DNA of 64,000 nucleotides from Anadara kagoshimensis (Eukaryota; Mollusca; Bivalvia; Arcoida; Arcidae), in NCBI GenBank assembly GCA_021292105.1, contig CM037871.1, positions 56,132,866-56,196,865 of the forward strand. Direction: 5' to 3'. The translations under genes were made by a program, and so were the position numbers. Shown one piece after another: positions 34,601 through 46,936 of this stretch. Under the pieces are notes generated by a model. It did not search any database. It was not told the origin of the DNA and saw only the letters and a program-made list of their open reading frames with translations. Each line of letters starts with the position of its first letter. Positions within the stretch are counted from its first letter, which is position 1.

Positions 34601-35155
34601 ATACCATATCCTAAGTTTGAATCATGTTTTCCTTTTTAATTCATTATTTGAATAGGCCATGACAAATATGTAAATAAAATAACTACTTTTAATTTGCTCC
34701 AAAGTGTTTTTATTCTCTAAAGATTTTATGTTCATATTTTATTTTTAAATAAATATCAATCAGAACAAAGGAGTTTCCAAGTAGAAATATAAAAATAACA
34801 CTTATTTTTGGAAGATAATTTTTTCATCATCTTAGATAAAATACCTGTAAATAAGTTTTCTTCGAACACTTCTTTTGAAGAATCCACTACAGCCATTGCA
34901 AGCTAGAATACCGTAATGTTTACCACTGGACGTGTCGCCACATACAACACACGTTAGACCTGGTGAAGTTCCTTTTATACCACCACAGTTACCTAGAACT
35001 GGTGACACATTTTCCTCACTAGGTGGCGTACAGCTTACAGACACTGATAACAAAGGTGGCGGAGAATCGGTGACTGTGATTGTTGTTGGAGGTGAAGCAT
35101 GGTGTAGAAAGGAATGATTTTCTAAAATAAATATATAAATTAGTAATAAAACAAA

Positions 35156-35202
<47 letters not shown>

Positions 35203-38200
35203 ATACCAGTGTTTCTTTTAGCACTAGACGACCGTTTCAGAATAAAATTCCTCATCAGTAATGTTAGGGCCAAAATTGTGAAAAACAAAATTAATAAACA
35301 AATTCATGTAAATATTTTCAAAAAGTAAATAATTCAATGCATATTCGCGTTCTTTATTTATCCATAGCATAAAGTTTATCAACAAAACATAAAAAGTATT
35401 GCCAATTAATAAGTTTAATATATCAGCAAGAATTGTATTCCGAAGTGGAAGCATTTACAAACATTCTGCTTATCATTCAATGGACCACTTTTTGCGTGTT
35501 ACAAAACCAACTTTATTCTAAATGTTGCATAATTTGGGTTAAAACTGTACTTATGTATACATAATAAAATTACTGATCGATAATTAAAAATGTAATGCAA
35601 TGTAATAAAATCTAAATACATGGTTCTTTTTTCTTACTGATAGAGCTTGTTAATGCGATTGAGCCTAATATCTTAAAAGTATTTCATATAATATATTTTT
35701 TTTAATTTTTAAAATGTTTCATTTTAGCATGAAAAGTTCTGCAAGCTTAAATAAAGATGAGTGAGCAACCTTCGATAATATCAATAATATTGTTTCATAC
35801 ACTGCTTACAAACGCGATTTTAATATATTTTATTTTTATTTGTCTGTCAGAATTACAAATGTATGTACATGATACAAACTTATTGTTATATATAGACAAA
35901 AGAATCAAGTAACAAGTTATATACATGACATATATATTTATCTGTCTTCTGAAAAAATAGATTAGCTAGGCCTATTAAGGCCTTTAAAAAGTTTTATGGC
36001 CGTCATAACAGTATTGTTGATAAGTTTGATGTTTCTGCGTCCAGGGTTGCCCTGGGTATATTTGACGTTCCATAGTTACATGTTCCTGTCACACAATTTT
36101 GATTACACACGTGACAGGTGTAGCTAGCTAAACAGGCGGTGCTTACCATTCCGGAGCACCCGGCCTCACTTCCCTGGTGGAAGTTTACGTATCTAACCTG
36201 ACTTGTCAGTGCCAAAGTTTTTACTTTGCTGCTGGATTGTGATTCGGACAAGGATTAGTATGTTTGTTTTTGATTGACTTTACATTGCTAAGGCATCGCT
36301 TTTTAGTAAATTTAATATCAAGTTCACTATTTTATAAAAAGCGCTTTGGAATTCAAGCAACCACGACATCATTTAATTCAACATAGAATATTACAGACTC
36401 GTCCTTTGTTACTGCATTTAACGACAATTTTTTAATTCCCGTGGTCACACGAGATCATTTAATATCAGAATTGGTGTCCACTAATTTCTAATTAGGATAG
36501 AAATCATAACAGATGTTATATTTTATCAGAAATTAAAAATCTGGTGTGGCCGACGGTTGTATTAATTAAAGATTTAAATAAACTTATTTCCATGTCAACG
36601 CTTAAAGGTATCTCATGTCTAACTGTCGCTTTTATTTTAAAAATACTATCTAACATGAATTGTGTTTAAATAGACATTCATAAAAACATAAAGACCTAAC
36701 AATCGGTGAAAATTACCAGTAAAATGTAGAGCAAATAAATCAAAATTGACCGATGGCGAACGAACAATATGGAAAAAAAAATTAACTTTTCTTCTTTTCG
36801 CATAAAACGGGGTAATAAAAGGCTTTGAAATGGATAATTAAAACGAGTATAGCTTCTTCATAATTCGTGCAGTTTTCGCCATTTAATGGCTAATTGAATT
36901 TATCAACTTTAATCCTTCACTTTACTTCATGAGAGTTAAGATTTTGCATCTGACCAAACAAACGTACGGTCTCATGACCATTGATACGAAGAGTTGGATA
37001 AATTAAACCAAACACCCACTTAATTCTACCAACGTTTTACTTTTGTCGGTGTCAAATCGCCCTGATAGTCTAAAGTGACGCATCTTTTTTTTAAATCATA
37101 ATTCTAGCTCTTTTCTTTTATCACATTTTCGATTGATGTTTAGGCCTTGGTCTTAAAATAAAATTGCCAATGACTGTTGTTTTTTTTTTTTTTTTTCGAA
37201 CAAAGAAATGAAATGTAATGAATGTAATGAAATGTAATGTAATAATTTAATAAAATTCAAAACATTCAAAAGTTCATTATTTTTGTCCCTTCAGTGTTTC
37301 AGTCTCGTAAGCGCCAAAGAAATCAACCTGATTTTCAGGCAGTTTGTTATACATATTTTTAAGTTGAAAAATGCGGATCTGTCAAATTTTTTTATCAATT
37401 TTATTTTAACAATGTACTCGCTTACTATCTAAACATAAAATACCTAGACGTATATTGCATTTTCCGGAGATGGAATGGTAAGTCATTTAGTTAACATTAT
37501 CATAGGCCATTATTTCTTGTACATCAAACATCTTCCACAACATTCTTTCGTTATTATTGTTTTCTATTAGAGTTACATTTTTTTTCTTCATTAAGAAAGA
37601 CGAAAATACCCTGGAATTCGTTTAGGGTCGTTATACCATAATATTGTTGGTGGTATGGTGTCTATGTATCCAAAATTAATCTGGATATTTTTAATTTACA
37701 TAGTTCCGTGATCCTTTCATTTCCAGTTATGATTACCTACACACGAGACGAGTGTCGCTAGCTAAAAAGAAGAATCTTCCCCTTCCAGAGCACCCGGCCT
37801 CAATCTCAGATGGAAGTTCACGTGTTTTACTAAAATTGCCAGTTTTCAAAAAAAAATTCTTTGTATTTGCGCATGGATCGTTTTGTTTGTTTTTGATATA
37901 TCAAATTCAAATCCGCCCGGATATATTAAGCTAACATCAAATATCAGCACAGTTTGATCCTTTAATAACAAACATTTTGAAAAACAAAATAGTTCATTAA
38001 TCTTTCTTGCTGTCCTTCTCGCTGTGACTTGGAGATTTGACGAGAACATTAAAGCGATACGAATGTTCCATAATTATCATTCTCTAGTGCTCATCTTGCA
38101 GTTTATCCAATAAATAAAATCCCTGAAGCAACATATCACTTGATGTAAATTATATCGCTACAAAATCACCCCAGTCTTCAAAGTTTGCTACTTGATTCTA

Positions 38201-41200
38201 TTACCAGCCTTAAAATTGAAAATCAAATAAAAGACTCCGTTCGTAATTGTATTATCGTATTTTCCCTATCACTATTGCATACCAACTTGAGACAAATTAC
38301 CTTAGCAAACCTTTTCCTTTTTGTATCCAATTCATGTCAATTAAGACAGGGCAATTGGTAGTGATATGTTGAGAAAATAGAAAAGAGAAAACGTTCAAGA
38401 GTCATCATACAGCGTGGCTGCAGCTGCGATCCTATACATGACTCTATCTTTTAGCGAAAGTGTATGTATGGAGGCCAATTAGTGTTATAACAGCGAGTAA
38501 AAAGGTTAAAAAGATAACTGTATTCGTTGTTATCTTTACTAGTATGAAAAGGTTAGAATACAATGTACAAATTTATAGTTGTGTCATATACCATTTTCTT
38601 TTAATTTAATCATAAAATACATTAAAAATGATACAAATACAAATGAGACAAAGGTATTATACTTTTTATAGTTAGAGGAAATAATAAAATGTGATAATGA
38701 AATATAATAGAAAATATATACTGTATACATGTATATATAGTGACTTCACTTTTTAAATATGTTTACATGTTAAAAGGAAAGACCAAAGAGTGAAACTGTA
38801 AAAGTACAAATGTTTAGTTAATTAATCAATCGTTCAAATAATTACTTGCAATGACTTAACCAAAACAAAGTCATCCATGTCAAAACCAAAATCTTTAAAG
38901 TAAAATCTTTAATGCTGACAAATTAGGTTAAATATGTGAACTTCCACCAGAGAACCATTTTCTTAACTCTGGTACTTTCAACTCAAGATTCTGATACTGA
39001 ACAATCGACTCACACAGTGCTTTTTGCGGTTATGAATTTTAATAGTTCTGAAAAAAATACATTTTTGTGAAAGTCAATTCGCGATTTGTTATTAAATTTA
39101 AGTATGTTTATTATATTTACAATTTTTCGTTGATATACAAAATTGTGAGCCAGAACAGAACGTCCACGAAATCAACTAAAATAAGGACACCACGAAATTT
39201 AATGATTTCACAGTTAATAAGTATTTTTAAAGAATTTAAAAGGCACCATGTAAGAATTACACAAATATAAATAAAACAAAATTAAAATGTTAATTATATG
39301 AAAATTTGAACTCTTTTTGACATATTGGCTAATTCGCAAAACTTTTTAATGTATGATCTTTGCCTGATTTTTAATTAAATTACATTTTATTCGCGAAATA
39401 AATGACGAAATATTATCATGACTGATGGATTTGATTCTTTAACCATTTCTCTGGGTGTCTTTCCGAAAACAACATTTATAATAAGTTAAAAAAAACAGTC
39501 GTCCTTAAACATATAAAACATTTGAAACATGTCTTGATAATGGCGAGCATTTTGTATCAATACCTTGGGAAACATTGTAATGACAAACATCGCACTTACT
39601 TATTATAACAAGAAAAAATGAATTATGTTTCTGTCCGAATCCTTGTATAAAATACCAAAAAGGATTGATCGGCAGTATGGCATTCCACCGCAATAAGAAT
39701 TTTTTGGAATAACATTGTGAACAAATAGTTAGGTTGCAATAATGAATGTCTATAAAATGCACCTAGTTAGGTTCTATAACGCGAAATGTGATATCGGTCT
39801 GTTTCCAAAGGCTTCCATTTTAACCGTGTGTAAAAAATTTATGTCTTGACCACCAAGCCAGTTTCCTAATTAAGCTACTGAAAGTCAACATTATGTCACA
39901 AATAAGCAATAACCGATCGTTTTATAAAGTCTACAATTTTCCAAACAATAATGTCTCGTCTGTATTCAGAAAACAAAGCATCAGATTGGTTCTGAGCTAC
40001 CGTAGTGGAGAAACATCAGATTGGTACTGAGCTACCGTAGTGGAGAAACATCAGATTGGTACTGAGCTACCGTAGTGGAGAAACATCAGATTGGTACTGA
40101 GCTACCGTAGTGGAGAAACATCAGATTGGTACTGAGCTACCGTAGTGGAGAAACATCAGATTGGTACTGAGCTACCTACCGTAGTGGAGAAACCTCAGAT
40201 TGGTACTGAGCTACCGTAGTGGAGAAACATCAGATTGGTACTGAGCTACCGTAGTGGAGAAACATCAGATTGGTACTGAGCTACCGTAGTGGAGAAACAT
40301 CAGATTGGTACTGAGCTACCTAGTAGTGGAGAAACGTCAGATTGGTACTGAGCTACCGTAGTGGAGAAACATCAGATTGGTTCTGAGCTACCGTAGTGGA
40401 GAAACATCAGATTGGTACTGAGCTACCGTAGTGGAGAAACATCAGATTGGTACTGAGCTACCGTAGTGGAGAAACATCAGATTGGTACTGAGCTACCGTA
40501 TGGAGAAACATCAGATTGGCACTGAGCTACCGTAGTGGAGAAACATCAGATTGGTACTGAGCTACCGTAGTGGAGAAACATCAGATTGGTACTGAGCTAC
40601 CGTAGTGGAGAAACATCAGATTGGTACTGAGCTACCGTAGTGGAGAAACATCAGATTGGTACTGAGCTACCGTAGTGGAGAAACATCAGATTGGTACTGA
40701 GCTACCGTAGTGGAGAAACATCAGATTGGCACTGAGCTACCGTAGTGGAGAAACATCAGATTGGTACTGAACTACCGTAGTGGAGAAACATCAGATTGGT
40801 TCTGAGCTACCGTAGTGGAGAAACATCAGATTGGTACTGAGCTACCGTATGGAGAAACATCAGATTGGTACTGAACTACCGTAGTGGAGAAACATCAGAT
40901 TGGTACTGAGCTACCGTAGTGGAGAAACATCAGATTGGTACTGAGCTACCGTAGTGGAGAAACATCAGATTGGCACTGAGCTACCGTAGTGGAGAAACAT
41001 CAGATTGGTACTGAACTACCGTAGTGGAGAAACATCAGATTGGTTCTGAGCTACCGTAGTGGAGAAACATCAGATTGGTTCTGAGCTACCGTAGTGGAGA
41101 AACGTCAGATTGGTACTGAGCTACCGTAGTGGAGAAACATCAGATTGGTTCTGAGCTACCGTAGTGGAGAAACATCAGATTGGTACTGAGCTACCGTAGT

Positions 41201-44200
41201 GGAGAAACATCAGATTGGTACTGAGCTACCGTAGTGGAGAAACATCAGATTGGTACTGAGCTACCGTATGGAGAAACATCAGATTGGTACTGAGCTACCG
41301 TATGGAGAAACATCAGATTGGCACTGAGCTACCGTAGTGGAGAAACATCAGATTGGTACTGAGCTACCGTAGTGGAGAAACATCAGATTGGTACTGAGCT
41401 ACCGTAGTGGAGAAACATCAGATTGGTACTGAACTACCGTAGTGGAGAAACATCAGATTGGTACTGAGCTACCGTAGTGGAGATTGAACAAATTAGTTTG
41501 ATTTCCGATCGTTCCATAAAATCTTAAAGCATTCCAAACAAGACCCCTTCCACATCAAGTTTCCGATAAAACCATCACCATTAGATTGTTACTTAATTAA
41601 GGGACAAATTGAATCGAGGGTTTAACTGATGACACTTTAATTAAGTTAGACGATATGATTGGTCCGATATTGGCCAATGATTGTATTTGCTTTGATTAAT
41701 TTAAGGGTTTGTAAGGAACAAGTTCTTTGTGAGAGCAGAAATGAAATAATGATATCATTGTGGTCGGATTAACTTCTTCCGACATTAAATCCCATTACAC
41801 GAAAAACGACAAAGAATCGATGTGAGTGGAATCAGAAATAATCACGTGTAAATTAAATAAATCTTAATAATAATAATAATAACTAGAGATTGTAACTGGG
41901 ATACCAGTTACGTATGATTCCCCACCATCCATAAATAATTTATGGCATATATCTGGTGAAAAGACCCTAGCAGGGTTAGCGCTGGGTTGTAAAAGTCTGT
42001 CGTCAAGGAAATCGCCAGTTGTAAAATTTTGTTGCCAATTTTATTACTGTGTCGCCAAAAAAGGGTAAATCTTGTGATTTTCACGTCACATGCATTTTTA
42101 ATGTTGTGTATATATTGCCTTGATGAACAATTACATTTTAAAGGCAGTTGTGTATAAAGTACATTTGTACCGCGCCGACCTGGTAAACTTAAAAAAATCA
42201 TACCTTGATTGCTTTTTAAAATTTCTTTGAAAGTTAAAGTAGATTTGAATTAAAGTTTTCGGTTGAGAAAAATCGTACATTGGAAGGCCTTCTCGGCATA
42301 GGAAGTGACGTTTTCAATGAATTTTATTGAATAAGAAAACTCGTAGAACCCCTCTCAGGCCTCTGATTTGGCGTCGCCGCGTGTTACAATGAATGAACAC
42401 GTATGGGAGGGTTTGCGCTGGGCATCGTTAACTGCGATTTTTTTTCTTTAACTTGCGACAAAGAATTGAATAAGAAAACTCGTAGAACCCCTCTCAGGCC
42501 TCTGATTTGGCGTCGCCGCGTGTTACAATGAATGAACACGTATGGGAGGGTTTGCGCTGGGCATCGTTAACTGCGATTTTTTTCTTTAACTTGCGACAAA
42601 ACACGGCGCTTTGCGATTTTTCTGGCCACAAGTTTTCAAAGTTCACCGGTATCTCGGTCACCAGTAATTAACAGGTGATAACACATTGAAGCCAGTGACG
42701 GATTGGCGAGTGTCACTGAATAAACACAGTAATTAACGACTGAGTTGATTAAGATCGTTGTCTTAGGTGCGAATGTAAGACCTTCTAATGATGGGCAGGT
42801 AGATCCAAGTAATATTGGAGCGTGTCGACACTGCCTGAGGATATACCCAGGTGCCCTCCCGATGTCGTCAGACAGAATAAACAAAATATAATAAAAGTTA
42901 CTCTTTGTGATGTTTATTTAATATTTTTCTAAAAAGTTTATTGATTAATAATCGTGATTCAATGCGCAATACACATCATAGGAGGCCATCTGTTTGTATT
43001 TTAATTACGCGACTTATATCGGTTATTCCTATATGTTTGAGGTTCATGATCATAACGATACATCTACTCAGTCAAAATAGTAAAAGACGGACATTTTTAT
43101 ATGAAGCATGTATGTTAAGTCTGTGTATAGTGTGTTGAAATAGATCGACGCTGTATATATAGTCCGATTTGAAAGACCCCCTCTATTGAAAAAAAACGTA
43201 CTTTTCAACACGTTTAGGTACATATTAGTTTAGGTGTATTATGCGGAATAAATCTCATATTGTTATTTCCAGCATCTAAAAGACTCAGATCTTCACTGCT
43301 CTTTAGATTATTTAGGTGTTTTTTTGATGCAAAAGAAATAAAGTCGACTCTCATTGATTCGAAATCGGTTGAATAGAAATTTCGCTTAAATCGAAATGAT
43401 ACAAATGGTCCCGTCAGATCGCTATGTATTTCTATGTAAATTTGTTAGTTAATTCGATATGCTGAATTTGAAGCAAATTTTCAGTCCAAATTACGAAATA
43501 TTACTAAAATTCCCATGTTTAAATTGAAGTGAACTTTCAGTCCAAATTACGATAATTCCAATGTTTAAATCGAATAAAAAAAGACACAAAAATATTTTAT
43601 CTTAAACTTGAACAATACCTGAAATAATTGTCCATCTCTTATTTGAAAAGTGTTAATAGTAACAGAGTGGCGGCTTACTCGGAAGATTCATTTCCGACTA
43701 AAACTACAAATTTTTGTACTCGACATACCGGTCATTAGGAAAGTGTCAGTCAGTAAAAGGAGATATTTCATTGGTATAAACTTCAAAAAGTGGGCAGTCT
43801 TCTACTTCCATAGTCAGTGATTAACAGAAAACCCCCAAGCCATTTGATCTATCAAGGCAAATTGTATACACCATTCATCTCATTGTGTAAGGTTTTAAGT
43901 ACAGGCGTGTGACGTGACAAGCTGTGGTTTTAAAAAGTTTTTAACGGTCACTTATCGGATTAACTCATAGGTGAAAGCATTGACTTGGTATAATTAAGGT
44001 GTCGTAACCAGCTTACGTCCATTCAGAATTGGTTACCCCGGGTATTTAACTACGTATTTATTTACACCCACCCACCCACCTTCAAGATAACGAAAACGAA
44101 CGCGTCTTGATTATCTACACAGACAACAGATTATTGGTAGCAAATTTCATCTAAATCCATCAAGCCGTTCCCGAGATATGCGTCAGCATATGGTCTTGAG

Positions 44201-44369
44201 AGAAGAAGAATAATAAGAATAAGAATAATAATAATAGAAGAAAACAGAACGAAAACAATATGATTCCCCACCTTCGGTGGTGGGGAATCATAATAATAAT
44301 AATAATAATAATAATATAATAATATAAAAGAAGTAAGTAAGTAAGTAAATTCTGTTTACTTGCTGTAGT

Positions 44370-44437
<68 letters not shown>

Positions 44438-44440
44438 GTA

Positions 44441-44475
<35 letters not shown>

Positions 44476-46878
44476 TTATAGTGACAGTTGCATATTTACA
44501 AAATAATATAAAACATATTTGAATGCAACGGCCTGGAGGACCTGTCAGTCACTTAATATACATGAAGTATAACAATTTACGTGAAAGTTTTGATTGATGG
44601 AGTTGAAATGCTAAATGTATGTATCTGGCAGTTTGTCTTGGGAACGAAGTTACAAAATGTGTAAACAAAACTACTAGATGTGTAAAGAAATCGAAGTTCA
44701 GAGAATTTTGAGGAAGAATATTGCACTGAACCATAACCTTTGTCGCAAGGCGGAATATACATGTAGTGAGCAACCCAATAAAAAATAAATTTCGTCTTAA
44801 AGCATTAAAGCATGTCACAACAGTGTATACGTACATTATAAAATGTCAAAGCGTAGTAAGTCTTAAGTCAAATATCCGTTGTGTCGCAGACACACATGAA
44901 GATTTGACCATGAATATATGTAAAGCAATATAAGGTATTCGTTATCATGTTGAAACCATGGACAATTAATGTGGTTAAGATCAATAAAATAAAACCAATA
45001 GTTGACAGTTAAAAAAAACCTTTAGTTGTTAATTCAATCAAGAACATGAAACAAAAAAATGATGGAAACAACAAATAGCTGATAACTGTCATTTCTTTAG
45101 TTGGAACAAACTCTACCAAATTGTAAAAAATACACCATAAACATGAGAAAACAGGTATATTGCTGCATAGATAGAAAAAGAAAATTTTCAATAGTAAAAC
45201 TGAGGTCATTGCATTTGTAATATAACTTCAATGGAAGTATTTCTTGGGTGTCTTAATATAGGTACAAGCTTAAGTCCCAATATGAAGCAGAACTTGAAGA
45301 ATCGTTAAAAGAGCACGGAATCATAAAATGTAGCTAAGCTTGTAGTAAATTGTTGATGCAACCAAGACACAAAACAGCAAATTAACGAATCAACCGTTTT
45401 AGCTGAGAAACCATGTACGTCATTCAAACAAACATAACCATAGCGGTCCATGTTTAAACTGCAATCCCAAAGCAAAATCAAAATTTTGAAGCTGGAAAAT
45501 TTTGTTAAACACATGCACTTCCACGAGGGAAGTGAAGCCGGTGGTCTGGAAGGGTAAACGCCTCCTGTTTCGGTAGCTAAACCCGCCATGTGTGTTATCA
45601 AAATTGGAAATGAAAGAAAAAGCGGACCCAAAACTAAGAAAATAAAAACAAACATATTAATCCATATTCGAACCACAATTCCAAAGCAAAGTGAAAAGTT
45701 TTGAAGCTGGCAAATTAAGTTAAACACGTGAACATTCCCTAGGAACGCGAGACTGGGTGCTCCGAAAGGGTAAACACTTCCTGTTTCACTAGCTATACCC
45801 GCCACGTTTGTAATCAAACTGATTGGGAATGAAAAGAAATCGCCGATTAAAAACTTTGAAAATAAAAAACAATGATACTAATCCATGCCCAACCCGCAAT
45901 GTTCAAAAGCTAAGCAAAAACTTTGAAGTTGACAAATTAAGGCAACGCGTAAGCTTTCCCAGAGAAATCGAGACCGGGTGTTTCCGGAAAGGTAAACACC
46001 TCCTGTTTCACTAGCTTCACCAATAGCAAGTCAATTCACAATTTCAAGAGAAGGAGCATGGGACTATGCGACGTCAAACATATCCTGGATAGCCTTGGAT
46101 ACAGAGACATTATACTTTTTAACAATGTTTTGTGATTGTCATAATCTTGCAATATCCTTGCGACACCAACTTATTTATATGGTTTCCGTAGTTGGAACAA
46201 ACTCTACCACAGTGCGATAACTGTGAAGCATAGAAAAGGGAAGTTGACAATTGAATAATTGGCGTTATCACGTTTGTCATGTTATGTGGATTCACATGTA
46301 CCGTTCCCTAATTTTGTAATTGAAGTACAAGTCAAATTATGAAGTAGAACTTGAAAATACGAAATGAATGGAAACAACAATTTGTAGCTGCAAAAAAACG
46401 ACAACAACAAAAACAAAAAACAAACCAAAAAACACGTAATTGATTGTTTGTTCAATCAAACACAAACATGTCAGCTTTATGCCATGACAACTTTAGTTAA
46501 ACACGTGAACTTTCACCAAGGTACTGTGGAAGGCTAATTAAGTACTTCCTTTTCGCTAGTAGCTACTTGTACACCCGTAAGGCGAGAAAGCAAAATTGAA
46601 TGAAAGTAACTATGCAACTTTGGATACAGAGACATCATTCATACATGTATGAACAATATTATGATGGCAGCCTAAAAACTTTTTGAGGGCCCTGTTAAGC
46701 CCTGTAATTATATCCCTGGGTCAACAATTTATTTGTAAGTAGCTTTCTTAGCTTAACATGTACTTAATTGTAAATTTAATCAAGAACACAAAACAACAAA
46801 ACAAAACAAGACAAATATACAAGTATATTGTGACAAATAAACAAAAACAAACAAATAATTTTCGAGATTTTTGGTAAT

Positions 46879-46936
<58 letters not shown>

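Noticed and set aside
39974-41483. Possible CRISPR-like array
   Set aside because: Direct tandem units with no unique spacers in a eukaryotic intron; it is a minisatellite.
45305-45817. 170-codon minus-strand open frame
   Set aside because: It reads through two copies of element K in antisense, hence its internally repeated peptide.
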